Shown here: piece after piece, positions 20,948 to 33,613 of the stretch | Layout: every line of letters starts with the position of its first letter | Position numbering within the stretch: position 1 is the first letter of the stretch | NCBI GenBank assembly: GCA_030760725.1 | Contig: JASWHV010000012.1 | Location: 41,075,652 to 41,139,651 of the forward strand | Source of the DNA: Neostapfia colusana | Taxonomy: Eukaryota; Streptophyta; Magnoliopsida; Poales; Poaceae | DNA: 64,000 nucleotides | Direction: 5' to 3' | The notes under the pieces: model-generated | Databases searched by the model: none | What the model was told of the DNA's origin: nothing | The model's input: only the letters and a program-made list of their open reading frames with translations | Program-made: the position numbers and the translations under genes

Positions 20948-23900
20948 TTTACTTGGTTCCATATAGCCAGCATGAGTCTAGTACACAACTCAAACTTGCT
21001 CAACAGGGCCGCACACGGATCGGTTCCTTGACCGACACAGACAGGTCTAACGCACCCAGGCCCCTATGTCCTGTTGCTCCTACACCCTGCCCAGTCTCAA
21101 CTTCAACTTGCTATCAAATTTCATGAACCTATCCCGTGTGCCCCTTTTTCTCCTATTCATGCGAGTAGCGTCCAACCACTTGACCTTTACCGAGTCCTAC
21201 TTAAGAATGTCAGTTCTACTCAATGAAAGATATCTACCCAATACTCCATGGGTTTTTCTGGTCACACGAGGAGTATCAAATCATCTAGACCTAATGCACA
21301 TTTCATATCCTAACCAACAACTGAATACAAAGTAAAAAATTTAAAACTGTTAAATGCAAACCGGAGCTTGCCTGTTTTGCAGGGGAGTAATATATATATT
21401 CAGTTAGTGCTCTTCTATCCTTGATCCTCCTGAATTTGCCCAACTGATCCACACCTCAAGGGATGACTCCGTCGAAGTCCATCGTCGTGAGCACTATCGA
21501 TATGTATATGCATAAGTTTATATAATGCAATAATTAAAGACTTGAACTTGTGAAGAACAGAGGATTGTGTGGAAGTGCTAGGATGATGTTTTTTCCTTTG
21601 TTGTGCAACGAAACTTAAAGGTTAACTCCATCCGCCTTAAGATTTTAGTTATAAAATTAAGTTTCCTAATGAGCATATAAGATGAGCTGAACTAATGTGA
21701 AGAAAACTGAAGAACCTGAACTCTAATGATTCTGAAAATTTTATGGGAAGTCCTACACTACACATAGACTTAGCTTGCCAAATTGCGGCTAAAGTGGAAA
21801 GAATATGTATCCCAAATAATTTCCACAAGACTCTTATGTATTTCCCACATACATAAGCATGGAAAACAATTACAGGGAGTTTCTGAGGCTTAACTTGAGC
21901 TGCAACTTTACAGGTGAGTTTCTGGTCACAAGAAAGTATTTTGGTCAAAAATTTAGGACTTTTGCTTGAGTAGTTCCTCCAGTATAATTCCTTAAGCAGT
22001 TATGCTAAAAAGAATTAATTCTGAAATAATGTGCATTTTCATGCCCAATCAGGTGAACTACAATTTCAAGTATAGCTCATAGAGCATGCATGAATTTTCC
22101 TATGATTTCTGGAGCTATGAATTGCCCTGAACTCATTTAACAAAGTGAATACTTTTTCTGAAAAAGTTTCTGGATAACTTTGAGCACAGCAGATTGTATT
22201 CTAAAACTTCCTACTTAAATTAACTCCAAATGAGCTGAAACTTTGCTGAGAGTTCAATAGCGTCCTAATGAATATCCTGGCGAAATTTAGGAATTTTTGG
22301 ACAAACCAAACTCCCTCAATAATTCTTTTACATAAAATCTGAAAAGAATATCCAGAATTTATTATTGACTTCCATAAAAATGGGGGTTCATATTTGCATA
22401 GATCACAACAAGATGAATCTAACCCAATTTGAATCATCCAATTTGGAGTTTCCTACACCAAGATATGAATATCCAAAGTTGTGGCTAAAGCTGGAATTAA
22501 ATTTCTATTGGAAATCGACTTGGGTCCACGGTTTTAAACAGCAGCCACTGAGATTCCAGGACACAAAGGGTTACTGGGTTTCTCGCATGCAGCCACAATC
22601 GATCAGAGAGCCACAGCCGATCCATGTTCCAACTCTCTCTCACTGACTGCTGGGCCCAGCGCACCCTTCTTCAACCTCAGGCAATTTTTCCCGCACCTGC
22701 GCCGCCCCCTCGCCGGACCGAGGCAGGGGCTCACCGGAGTGCAGTTCCCGGCCACCTATCAGGTCTAATTTTCGCCACCTTTGAGTTTGGGAGGGTGAGG
22801 AATCTGTCTGTGGGGCGAGCTCAAGCTACCGGCAGCCGGAAACACGCCGGCGACATGCGGCGGCCGCGGAAGCACTTCGGCGCTGTCGGCCGGTCGTCCT
22901 AGCTCGCCAAACGTCCAGGACAACGGATCTACAGCACCAGTGGGAGATAGGGTAGATCGGCACGCCATCAACTGAGCTCGGAAGCATCTCCAAAGTAGTT
23001 CTCACCATGCGCCCGCATCGTGCCGACATGGGAGCGCTCGGGAAACCTCAAAATACGCCGCCTCTCTTCGGTTTCAAGCTAGGTTTGAAAAGGAAATTTG
23101 GTCACCGACTACTCTAGCTCCTGTGTGCAAGATTTGGCGGCCTAAGAACGAGAATTGAGAAGGAATTCGAAGATCCCGTACCGGAACATTGGTTGGTGTA
23201 CGCCGGACCAAAATTCCCGAATTCCCCGGCGATGATCCACGGCTTGGCTTGAGGTTTGGGTGGAAGCAGCATGGATGTCGTGCACCCCGGTAGCCATCCT
23301 TTCTTGGGCATGAAAGTTCCCCGTTTGGGCTGTCCACGTGCGTCCGGTCGTCGGTAACTTTTGGTTGCCGCAAAGAAGCCACGTTCTCGGGGAAGGGAAG
23401 CCGGGACTTGCTTGTTTTCGCGCCGAGGAGGTGTGGAGTGATCAACCGGTTCCTTTTTGCAGCTAAGAGGGGTGGTGTGCGCAAGCTAGTGCCGAGTTCC
23501 GATCGATACCGAGGCGGCGGCGGTGAGTGTCTCTGTTTCTGCTCGAGGGAGAGGCAAAGCCTGAGTTGAGTCGGTCTACGAGTAAAAGATCACGCCGAAT
23601 GTGCAGCAACCTCCCAAGCTGGTCGCCAGCACGATGAAACACCGGAGGTGGCCTCTGCGTGAGCCTCGGTGGCGCTCAGGGAGGTTCTTCAGTATGTGCT
23701 CGAACTGAACAGAGAGCCTTCGGGTGCAAGTCAATTGGTTCCAGTGACATGTGGGTCGACCCTCTTTCCTCCTATTCTTATCCTCCAATTGTTCCCAAAA
23801 GATCTTCAAACATGTAGTTCCACCCAATCTGATGTTTCTGGAGTTTAAACGTGTCCGGCTTTTGAATTCTCTGAATTCAGTTTGATTTTGCCATGCAAAT

Positions 23901-24280
23901 TTGAATTCAGTTCAAATTTGGAATTGCTTCTATTTAACCCCTTTTTAGCTCACCCTAAAATTAGAAGGTTGCCATCCTAAATTTCCTCAAATTAAAAAGT
24001 ATAAGGCTGCATGGGTATTCAAAAGTTTGGCAACAATTCAAGGTGAACCTTGAGATTGAAAATCTGATTTGTAATCTTTCTCATGCACATGAATAATTAA
24101 CCCATAGGTTTGACTCAACATGGGTTCAACCTATTCAAATGAACCTTTTGCCCTCTTTTTTGAACACTCATGTACACCCTCTTCGTGTAGATAAGTTTTT
24201 GTAAGTCCCATTTTCATGAATTTGAAACACATAGCATTCAAGCTTAATTTGATTTCATATACAATTTTGGGACTTTTACA
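20943..24280 (-). repeat. Tekay-type LTR fragment, right part
   Basis: Continuation of the LTR at 985-1629. On the minus strand the LTR begins TGTAAAAGTCCC at 24280 and runs down to 20943, then jumps to 1629. It includes a GC-rich island (about 22620-23560) and an AT-rich U3. The element's own PPT and chromodomain lie just beyond 24280, so this was the 3' LTR of a minus-strand Tekay element. Confidence 0.88.
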
Positions 24281-24292
24281 TTCCTCCCTTCT
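24281..24292 (-). other. Polypurine tract (minus strand)
   Basis: ttcctcccttct on the plus strand is AGAAGGGAGGAA on the minus strand, directly next to the LTR start at 24280. Confidence 0.85.
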
Positions 24293-24304
24293 TAAAAGAA
24301 TCTC

Positions 24305-25031
24305 GTCCTGAGATTACAAAAAAGAAGAACGAGACAGGAGAGGTAATTACAAACTGCATGCTGATAAAAGTTCCAGATAATTGGTGCGGAAGTAATCTTC
24401 ACTTTCCCACGTCGCCTCTTCCGAGGTATGATTACTCCATATAACTTTGTAAAATTTTAAGGCCCGGTTCCACGTGATCCGGTTCTTTTCATCAATAATC
24501 TGAACCGGCCGCTCGGTGTTGGTAAGATCCGGTCTCAATTCGTTGAGTTCTTCGGTGCAGACGGCAGTGGTAAATTTGAGACACTTCCTCAGCTGTGACA
24601 CATGAAATACGTCATGAACACCCGCAGGACTTGCCGGTAGTTCCAGCCGGTAGGCTACGGGTCCGCACTTCTCCGTGATAGCAAATGGACATATAAATCA
24701 GGGAGCGAGTTTCCCCTTTACACCGAACCGGTGAATTCCCCTCATTGGAGATATACGAAGATAAACCTGCTCTCCGATGTCAAAATGCAACGGCCTACGC
24801 CTTTGACCAGCATAGCTATTCTGTCGGGATTGTTCAGCCTTAAATTTTCTTGTATTAGCCGAACTCGGTTTTCGGCTTCATTGACAAGATCAACCATGAA
24901 CAGTACCCTTTCGTCGGACTCACACCAATTCAGTGGTGTGCGACATTTCCGGCCATAGAGATCCGCGTATGGTGCCATTTTGATACTCGCTTGATATCCA
25001 TTATTGTATGAAAACTCCTCCAACGGTAAGT
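24305..25031 (-). pseudogene. pol: Tekay integrase C-terminus and chromodomain remnant
   Basis: The frame at 24347-24601 holds SQLRKCL and a chromodomain (FYKVIWSNHTSEEATWE). The frame at 24742-25031 holds EFSYNNGYQASIKMAPYADLYG and LNWCESDERV, matching the plus element at 16280-16450. Frameshifts separate the pieces. Everything upstream (gag to integrase core) has been lost, because the sequence switches to a Tat-lineage element at about 25031. Confidence 0.88.
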
Positions 25032-25446
25032 TCTCCACAAAATAGGCATTTCCAGGGACAATCCCTACAATTTTGAAGGGTCCTTCCCAGCTCACTGACC
25101 ATTTTACAAATTTTTTGTCTCGAGTTCCTAAGGGCAAAATTGTTCTCCATACTATGTCTCTGACCTGGAACGATTTCTCTCGAACTCTTTTGTTGTAATT
25201 CTTGGCCACCTTGAGGATCTCCTTATTAATTTCTTTCAAGGCTTCCATTGGGCTCTCGGATACTTCATCCAACTTGTCAATCATCAGCTCTTCATAATTC
25301 ACAGCCGAAAGGTTATCTTGTTGATCTACTCGACATGTCTTCATCCTGATCTCCACAGGTAACACAAATTCTTGTCCATATACAAGCTCAAAAGGAGTTA
25401 CCTTTGTGGCACCGTGTCTTAACACTCTATGATCACTGGCCTCCAA
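25032..25446 (-). pseudogene. pol: Tat integrase C-terminal domain
   Basis: TPFELVYGQEFVLPVEI and the GPY/F-like stretch SWEGPFKIVGIVPGNAYF identify the C-terminal domain of a Tat-type integrase. The catalytic DDE core and zinc-binding region expected upstream are absent. The frame passes almost directly from the second RNase H to TPFELVYG, so an internal deletion of several hundred codons is inferred. At 25031 it continues in frame into Tekay integrase sequence. Confidence 0.8.
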
Positions 25447-25942
25447 TCTTCGATTGCCAACACATCTCTTTCGGCCGAATCGCCTTATTCTTCTCTAGTT
25501 TCATCACCCTTGGACAACGTTGACCTTGTACCACATAGCCCGATGCCTGCTGTGCCAAGTTGTTTTCCTTCTGGTTCTCCTCTCTAGAGATGTGTTTGGC
25601 ATAGAAAGTATTCAAAATCTTGATGATGTCCAGGCATCGTTCTCGGTAATCATTCAAAGTTCTATCATAGCATTGGATCTCACCACAAATGTGTTGAATG
25701 ATGAGCTTAAAATCACCAAAGGCTTCGAGGTCCTTAATTTCCATATCGACCAGATTCTCTAAGCCATCCAATAACGCTTCATACTCTTCTTTATTGTTGG
25801 TACACACAAAGTTTAGCTGAATAGAGAACTCATACGTCATGTTTGTGGGTGAAACCAACACATATCCGATCACAAACAGATCCATCAAAGAAGAGTTTTC
25901 ATGGACATACCTCAACCATGCATTCCTCCACGAGTTGCACAT
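25433..25942 (-). pseudogene. pol: Tat archaeal-type RNase H (second RNase H)
   Basis: Recognisable blocks are CTNNKEEYEALLDGL (catalytic Glu region), EAFGDFKLIIQ (second Asp region) and ISREENQKENNLAQQAS. In the last block the usual catalytic Asp position reads Asn. The domain is therefore probably inactive. Confidence 0.75.
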
Positions 25943-27122
25943 TGTGCTCCACGATGAAGTCAGCTACATCCTGGCATTTCATGCTCTGGAGAGGCCCGAA
26001 TATCAAGTCATGTTCCACCAGAGAGTATGCCCAGTTCCCTATCCTGCCACTTAGAATCGGTTGTTGCAACATATGTTTGACAATGTCGTGTTGACATGTC
26101 ACAAAACAAGTGCTAGGTAGAATGTAGTGCCGAAACATGGAACAGACATAGTAGAGAGATAAACATAGCTTTTCAACAAAGATATACCTGGTCTCGGCAT
26201 ATTACAATCTTCTACTCAAGTAGGCAACATTGTATTCTAAACCTTGGCTTTCTTGAGTTAACAAAGCTCTGATAACTTGGCTTTGAGCAGCTATATAGAT
26301 CCTAAAAGGCTGCCTCATCTTCGGTGCTCGCAAAACTGGTGGCTTGATCAAGTATTCTTTGATTCTATCAAAAGCCTCCTTCTGTTCTGCCCCCCAAGTG
26401 AACTCATGTTCGTGCTTTAGCTTCAAGAGTGGCATGAAGGATCCAATTTTGCCAGCCAAGTTTGCAATGGACTTTCTTAAGTAGTTTATCTTCCCTAGCA
26501 AACTTTGCGCATCTTTCTTGCATGTCGGCTCTCCAATCTTCCTAATAGCTTCTACTTTCTTGGGATCAACCTCTATGCCATGTTCAAGCACGATGAAACC
26601 CAAGAAATGCCCAACCAACACACCAAACGAACACTTGAGAGGATTCATCTTAAGGCCATACTTTCTCATCCTCTCAAAGGCTATCTTTAAGTCGGCCATA
26701 TGCCCTTGGAATCCAGCCGAGTTCACCACAAGGTCATCGATGTACACCTCAAAGATATCTCCCAACATATCGTGGAAGATCAAATTCATAGACCTCTGGT
26801 GTGTTGCACCGGCGTTCTTTAACCCGAAGGTTATCACAACCCACTCAAAAAATCCCACGAACCTGGGGAAACAAAAGGCTATCTTCGACGTATTTTCCTC
26901 GGCCGTGAAGATCTGATTGTGCCCCGCATTACCATCCAAGAAACTGATCATCTTGTGCCCTGAAGCATTGTTGCTCAGCACGTTAGCAATGAGCATAGGG
27001 TACTCATCCTTGGGTGTAGCCCGATTGAGGTCTTGGAAGTCTATAAAAATCCTAAGTTTTCCCGTGTTTTCTTCTCTACCGGGACTATGTTTGACACCCA
27101 TTTGGCATACCTGCAAGGCCAA
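25899..27122 (-). pseudogene. pol: Tat reverse transcriptase and first RNase H
   Basis: RT motifs are LRIFIDFQDLNRATPKDEYP, MISFLDGNAGHNQI, FGLKNAGATHQR and the catalytic VYIDDLVV. The connection (LLGKINYLRKSI) and RNase H start follow. The end of RNase H (QQPILSGRIGNWAYSL, ADFIVEH) lies in a shifted frame at 25899-26138. The catalytic YIDD is intact, but frameshifts break the polyprotein. Confidence 0.88.
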
Positions 27123-27163
27123 ATGAACTTAGCTTGGAGTAGACGATTCACCTCTTCCTTGAT

Positions 27164-27589
27164 CTAGTCGTGTATGGCCAGGTTGAATTGTCTGAAAGGC
27201 TGCTTGTGAGGCCTAAAACCTGGCTTGATCAGTAGCTTGTGTTCCACAAGGTCTCGGCTGAGCCCTGGCATCTCAGTATATTCCCATGCAAAGCAATCCA
27301 TATATTGTTTAAGGAGTTGTCTTACCTCTTCCTTCTGGGAACACCTGAGGTTCTTATTGATAAAAGTTGGTCGATGTGCCGATCCCTCACCAAGGTTCAC
27401 CTCCTCTAACTCGTCCACAGAAGAAAACCTTTGCCCAGGTTTTCCAAAGTCATCAAGGTCCTCTACTAGCTCACCCATATCATTTTTGCCTAAACAATAT
27501 TGCTCGGTTTTCTCTTGCAGCCAAGTTAAATGACCTCGTTCAGTTGTCTTTACACATATGGGTACAAACCCGTCCCTTCCTACGCTCAC
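27164..27589 (-). pseudogene. pol: Tat RT N-terminal region
   Basis: Contains LLKQYMDCFAWEYTEMPGLS and VEHKLLIKPGFRPHKQ, the typical lead-in to the Tat RT fingers. It is separated from the RT proper by a stop and frameshift around 27123-27163. Confidence 0.8.
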
Positions 27590-27603
27590 AAAGTCATAGT
27601 CGG

Positions 27604-28515
27604 TTAAGTCCCCACCTGTGACACACGCTTAATGTCCTCATGTTGATGGTCAGATGACTCGGCCATAGCCAAACAAGTCGAGTTATCAGCTTCAATCACT
27701 TCTACTTCATCGCCAACCCATTGGACAAGACATTGATGAAGTGTGGATGGAACCCACCAATTGGCATGAATACAATCTCGTCCAAGAAGTAGGTTGTACC
27801 GACTCCTTACGTTGACAACAAAGAAAGTTGTAGGTATTGTCTTGCTTCGTACTGTGAGCTCCATAGACAATACCCCTTTGGCCTCTGTTGGATCTCCAGC
27901 AAACCCACTTAGTGTTGTGTTGGTCTTGATGAGGTCATCCTCTCAGTATCCAAGTCTCTCAAACATATATATAGGCATTATGTTCACCTCTCCTCCCCCA
28001 TCAACCAACATACGTCCAACTGGTGTTCCATCGATGTGCCTTCGGATGTAGAGGGGCTTCATGTGCTGGCCAAGCTGCTCTTGCTTTTCAAAAACCACGT
28101 TCTTGGCTCCTAGATCGAGCTCGGCCACCTCAACCTCCGGGATATAAAATTCAGCTGGTAGGTGGAACACCATGTTCACCTCGGCCTGTTTTTCATCTTT
28201 GCCCATGATGTCTTCTTCGGTTTCGTTGTTTCCAGCTTCCCTCCGGGCAATCCTCTTCTCCTTCCTGGTCTTCTTGGTATTCATTGGTCGTGCTTGGTTG
28301 AACCAATGATCCCTTTGCTCCTCCTTCCTCTTCTCAGCAAGTTCCAGAGCTCTCAGTCTTTGAACACAGGACACCATTAGGGTTCTGGCTTTGTTCTCGG
28401 AGTCACTATCTTGATCTTGTCTTGTTTCACCCCCTCTGGCCTCATATACCATATTATGAGTCGTTTTGGAACTGTCTTGGGCTGGCCGGTTAATGTCTTG
28501 GATTGTTGTGGTCAT
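27604..28515 (-). pseudogene. pol: Tat gag-pro linker and protease
   Basis: The frame 27943-28515 has a charged linker, VNMVFHLPAEF, and the aspartic protease site MLVDGGGEVNIMPIYMFERL. DGG is normal for Tat proteases. The frame 27604-27870 holds YNLLLGRDCIHAN, the protease C-terminal flap and GRD block. A stop near 27943 and a frame change split the domain. Confidence 0.85.
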
Positions 28516-29289
28516 GCACGTTCAGCCAGCCTCTGTATCTTGTGCTTGGGTGCTGGTATGATGCCTGGTCCGACGATAACTCTTCCCTCCGGAGACACCA
28601 GCCGAGAACATTTGCTAGGAGGAATTGGATCAACTCTGGTTTTCTCGGCTTTGCTTGGACCAGCACCCGTCTTCATGTTAGAGCTGCCAACCTCACGCCG
28701 TTTACCCAAACTTTGCTTTCTGAACTGGCCTTCAATCCCCGAGTTGCTAGGGACCAATTCATCTTGGATTACACAAAAGTACTGATCCAATCATCATCAC
28801 TTGGTGTCCCGAGCTCGTGTTTTCCTCGGCCTGGGTCTTCCCGTCATGTATCTGAGGTTGGGTGGCAGAATTAGCGCTTTTTGGTGGTTTTTGCTACGGT
28901 TTTGCATTTTGCGGCGCTGCTTCCTTGCTTACCCGGGTGGCGCTCTCATACACGAGGTTCCCGAGCCTCTCGGGTGGGTGTTTTACCTTGCAAAATCACT
29001 GATTTCCCGAGGTACCGCTGATCTCTGCGCCGTGCTCCCCGAGCCCCTTTGGAAGGCCATTTATTTTGGAAAATCATCGGTTTCTCAAGGTGTCGATGAC
29101 TCCCGAACCAGGTTCTCCCGAGAGTGCTTCCCAAATTTATGTTGGTGGAGGTCTTCGACCCGTCACACTTGCAATCTTTCAGACTGTGGAAGACACTTTT
29201 TGCTTGCTTCTTTCTAATGTATTTGGTGATCAAATACTCCGAAATTGGCTTTAATTGGGTGGTTTTTCTTGGCTCGTTAAGCTTCCATA
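28516..29289 (-). other. Gag-pro spacer of the Tat element
   Basis: About 770 bp between the Gag zinc-knuckle region and the linker to protease. No conserved motif was recognised. ORFs on the opposite strand look like shadows. Confidence 0.5.
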
Positions 29290-31140
29290 TGCTAACTTCA
29301 GGGTTTCAAGGCTTGATCATCTTCTTTCGTAGATCCGTATCCAGCTTCATTCGGTGGCCATCACCGAGTGTCAACCTGCCATCGTTTAGAGCCAATTGTA
29401 CCTGCCGACGAAAGAAATTGCACTCTTTAGTTGAATGAGAATAAGAGTCGTGCCGCTTACAATAACGTTTATTGGCCAGCTGTTCGGGTGGTGGGATAAC
29501 CTACTTTCACGGTTTGCCGGCGAGCATTTGGCTGTTCTTGAGCTTGATGATCCGGTTTTGCAAGAGCACGTCGAAAAGCATGTCACACATTGTTACATCA
29601 AAGGTGAACTTCATCTCCTCCTTCTTCCCAAGGGTGGGCTTCAAGAAAGTGCAAGCCAAGGGCTTGTTCTTGTGGTTTTCAACCTACTCGGCGACATAAC
29701 CCTCCATCTCCTCATCACTGGCCAAGTCTTCCCTGAGCTGGTCCACATGTTGCTTCTCTCGGTCGTCGTGATTGATTTCCTTGAGTCGGCCGTGTGCCTT
29801 AGCTTCTCTGGCTCGGTTCCCATGTGCCACATCTTGTTACAAGACCTGATTGACATATCCAAACTAGACGTCGTTCATATTCTCCCTAAGATACGGTAGA
29901 AGCCCTGCAATTGATAGATCAGCCAAATCCTTTTCCCCTATGGTTAGGCTAAAGCATTTGTTTCTAGTTTCCCTGAACCTCTTGATATATTCGGTCACGA
30001 GTTCATTATGTTTTTGTCTCCTGTGGTTAGATGGAACAATCTTAGCTCGGTATCACCAGTGAAGAAGTATTCATGGAACTTTTGTTCTAAACACGACGAA
30101 GTTAGGACAGAGTTAGGAGCTAGTGAAGTAAACCAACTAAAAGCCGTGCCAGTTAGGGACAAAGGGAACAATCTAATCCGGTGTACATCTGTGATTGTTA
30201 TGTCGTTGCACTGGATCAGGAATCGACCTACATGTTCTTGAGTAGTTTTTGAATCCTCCCCACTAAACATAGAGAAATCTGGCACAATAAATCCTCTAGC
30301 ATACGGGATATTGTCATAGTAGTCAGGGTAAGGTTTTCGGTAGTTTCTAATGGTTGCCCTGGTTGCTACCCCGAGCTCTCTAAGTGTTCTAGCCACTTGA
30401 TTTATAAGTTCGTCTTGTGGTGCATTGTTCTGTGGCATGGGAGGTTCAAGTAAGTTGCAAGGTGCAACATGTAGAGGTGGTGGAGGGAAGTACGCGTCGA
30501 GTACTGGCCCGAGCGGTACATCACTCCCCGTGGGTGGAACAGCAGGTGCATATGCCATTGTTTGGTAGTATGGCTGTTGCACGTTCACAATGGGCTGCCA
30601 CGCTTGCGAGTATGTTGGTGGCATGCAAGGTGACAAAGTGATGGCTACGTTCCCTACTGCACTACTGGTGTTATCATCTGCGCGTTTGCCCACCACCTCG
30701 TCTTGCACTTGTTGCATGGTAGATCGGATCTGCCGATGGAGGTTTTGATCTATTGTGTATTCTACATCGGCTTTGAACGTGTCAAAGGAATTCTTCAGCC
30801 TGTCCACTATCGATGATGCCATCTGCTCTAGGTCAGCATTGTACTTCATAGCAACTGATACATCTACAAGTTGAACGTGTTCTTCAAGGGATATCAGTGC
30901 ATTTACCTTGCGTGCTGTCGCTTCACGCGTGTTGGCCTTCTGGATGATGCATCCTCGCGTATTCTAGAAACAAGCAAGCTTGGTTTGCATACGTGCCATG
31001 TTCTCCTAATGGATCTCCCGCTCCAACTCTTCCTGGATGCGTTCATGGTCCTCTAGCGAGAGATCTTCGAGATGGACGTCGATGACATTGCTCACGTCGA
31101 CAGCTTTGCTGTTGACCTTCCTCCTAGATGCATCTGCCAT
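29290..31140 (-). pseudogene. gag: Tat Gag (multiple stops)
   Basis: ATG at 31138-31140 starts MADASRRKVNSKAVDV and is followed by a stop after about 46 codons. The longest open piece (29995-30849) has a proline-rich stretch, YARGFIVPDFSMFSGED, and FLIQCNDITITDVHRIRLFP typical of Tat Gag capsid. Further downstream in decayed frames are FRETRNKCFSLTIGEKDLADL and the zinc-knuckle-like YCKRHDSYSHSTKECNFF (about 29410-29460). At least four in-frame stops make it a pseudogene. Confidence 0.85.
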
Positions 31141-31592
31141 GATCTTCCCGGTTGTGATCGGTACAAGAACGTTGTGAAAGCCCACTTTTGCACATATGGA
31201 TCAGTACAAAAATTTGGAGGAAATTCAAATTTCAAATTAATTTACAGCTAGTCAGGCATCTATGTCCATAATGCAAATTCAAATATGAAATTTTCTTCTA
31301 ATCTTGTAAAAAGGAATATTTGGATTCACCAATGTGTTCACCACATCTTAATTAACATCTATACAAAAATTTATCCATTTTGGACTGTATTTGCTATGTA
31401 TTTGGATCCATTGAAGAGGAGGGGTTCAAATACAAATTCAAATTAAAATGTCGAAATACAATTCAACTCAACCATCCAAAACTGAGTTCAGTTGAATTCA
31501 AATTTAGTCTATGACTTTGGGAGTAAGTCTAGACTTTAATTGGAGTGGAGCATAAAAAGATCAGCAGCGATTTGGAAATAATTAGGTGGGGT

Positions 31593-31603
31593 GTGGGACC
31601 CAC
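31593..31603 (+). promoter_or_regulatory. Palindromic GTGGGACCCAC motif (LTR A)
   Basis: A perfect palindrome about 40 bp downstream of a TATA-like cataaaaag, matching the arrangement at 17557-17606. Confidence 0.5.
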
Positions 31604-33388
31604 ATGGAAGTGACCGAAGTGTGCAAACCGACTCCATCTCACGCTCGGTTTTCCTCGGCTGATTACTGCACGGCCACGTCAGAACCAGCCCAGCTCCTGA
31701 TCACCCAGCTCGTGGTAGAATTTTGCCCAAAAGTCAAGGCCACCGCCTGCTCTCTCTCCATTCTTACCCCTCTGCGTCGAGCTCTTCACCGCACACCTCG
31801 TTTCTTCGTTTTTGCGTGAGTTCTTCGCTGCCTCCCACTGCTCACCAAAGACTGGACGATCCAGCTGTTTTCACGCGCCATTCCCGAAGAAGAAAAGGTG
31901 CGCCCTTGGATGCTGAGTATGTAGCTGAAAGCCTCGTTCCATTTCATGCTCTATCGAGCGAGTATTGCTCATTTTTCTCCAAGGTGCACATTAGGAGCCG
32001 AGCTCGGTCCTTGGTGAAATTATCCTCCCACGTTCAACCGTTGCTCGAGCTGTGCACCGAAAATGTTCTAGGGCAGCTAGCGCACCTCCTCGATCAATAA
32101 GCATCGAGTTTCCCCCACTAGAACCCTAGTTCTCCGAGTTTTTCTTGTCGGCGGCCAAAAACAGGACACCTCACCGTCGAGGTCATAGTTGTGGTATTTT
32201 CAAAATCATCGGGGTTAATTTTCGTGTTCAGCACATCACCACAGTGCTTTAGGACGAAACCTCATCGAAAAAGGTGTAGAGTTCACTGAGTTCGACGTCA
32301 CCGACGAGCTCCCAGCCGCTGTTGCCGTCGCGCGCACTGTTCTGGCTACCGCCAAGCTCCGGGGTGTGCACCAGCATATTCCCCTGCACGAAGTTGAGCA
32401 CAGTCGGCGATTTTGGCCGAAGGATTCGCACGGGAACGGCCAGTGGTGAGCTCTCCAGCGAGGCACCGCCGTGGGAGGCGCAGGTGTCGCGAGGAGGAAG
32501 AAGACCGTGGGCCCCGCGCGTTGGTGATAGAATAAACCAGATAGGATCAGCTGTGGCTCGGGGATTCCGTGTGGCTACGCGGGAAGTCATGTGGCCAACG
32601 AGTGACTTCACTGCAGTGGTGACACGTAGCCCTGGGGCCCACCAGCCGAGTTTAAACTTTTTCATTTACAGTATGAATTTCCAGATTTTGGCCAAACTTT
32701 GAATAGCCATAACTTTCTGTACTATTGTCCAAAATTTTTGAAAAAAACTTTTATTGGATTCGTTTCAACCAGTCATTTGCAGTAATGACAATTAATTGGT
32801 ATGAAAATTCCTGGAATTTCCTCCATAATTCGTCAAATTTAAATATTGGGGATTTAATTCCAGGAGATCCCTGTTATGGAACATGCTCAATTTTTGTTAG
32901 CATGTCCTTAATAAATTTACTGATCTTCAGTAAACATTTGAGCAGCATTGGACTTAATTTACTGGGTCTAATGGTGTTCCAATTGCTTCTGTTCAAGAAA
33001 AAATAGGAAAAGAACTGAGAGCAATTTCAGATTTTATCCAAACTTAGAAATTCCATATCTCACTGTAGGAAACTCCAAAATTAGTGAAACCGATTCTCAG
33101 GGACTCAGAAAATTCTGAAGTTTCTGAGGAGCCATGTTTGCAAAATGAAAAACTTTCAGGTTTAACTTATTAATTCAGAGAAGTAAAATGACTTAGGGAA
33201 TTCTTTAGACCACACACTTAATTAACATTCTCTGAATTTTGGCTAGCAGTACCTGAGTGTCATGGGGGGGTTTCTGTAAAAAACCCAAGTCTATTAGAGT
33301 TCATTTATACAGATTTCATTTAAATCTTTATAACTACTCTTACACGCTTAATAACTTAGTCATTTGCATTCGTAGTCATTTCGATTAG

Positions 33389-33466
33389 TTGCTGAGCTCA
33401 AGGAGGCACCGGAGGCCCACGAAGTACTTCCCCAGGAAACTGGCCTCACTGAACTACAGCAACAAG
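33389..33466 (+). other. Exon-like block A inside LTR A
   Basis: A 78-bp block after TTAG with a canonical GT donor (CAAG|GTAAGC). In the shared frame it reads AELKEAPEAHEVLPQETGLT, then ELQQQ. EAPE, the LP..E pattern and terminal glutamines match blocks at 4042 and 40090. Block B of this LTR is lost to the truncation at 33613. Confidence 0.5.
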
Positions 33467-33613
33467 GTAAGCCCCAGTTTCAGTTAACAACCTTAGAGAG
33501 TTTTTGATTTGTATCACTATAGTATGAGATGATTATGTGCATTAGGTTTATAATGTTTGATTCCCCACTTGCGTAACCAGATCATCCTAAAGAGAGTGAT
33601 GGTAGTGGTTAAG

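Larger units (their letters stand above)
25032..31172 (-). mobile_element. Degenerate Tat-lineage Ty3/gypsy internal region
   Basis: On the minus strand, in order: gag (from 31140), gag-pro linker, protease, RT, RNase H, a second archaeal-type RNase H and the integrase C-terminus. The second RNase H after the first is the hallmark of Tat lineages. No LTR or PPT of this element was recognised at either end. Its 3' end is cut at the Tekay junction (25031), and a plus-strand LTR starts just upstream of its gag (31173). Many stops and a deletion of the integrase core make it an old remnant. Confidence 0.85.
31173..33613 (+). repeat. Plus-strand Tekay-type LTR fragment A
   Basis: Starts TGTGAAAGCCC right after the Tat gag leader. 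It shows the LTR layout: AT-rich U3, TATA-like cataaaaag (near 31552), GTGGGACCCAC (31593-31603), GC-rich island to about 32640, AT-rich stretch, then block A (33389-33466). It is cut at 33613 by another LTR. Candidate target bases AACGT (31168-31172) cannot be tested, because the other end is outside the window. Confidence 0.75.

Noticed and set aside
28801..29217. Plus-strand ORFs of 100-150 codons within the Tat gag-pro region
   Set aside because: They oppose the coding strand of the recognised gag and protease and have no domains.
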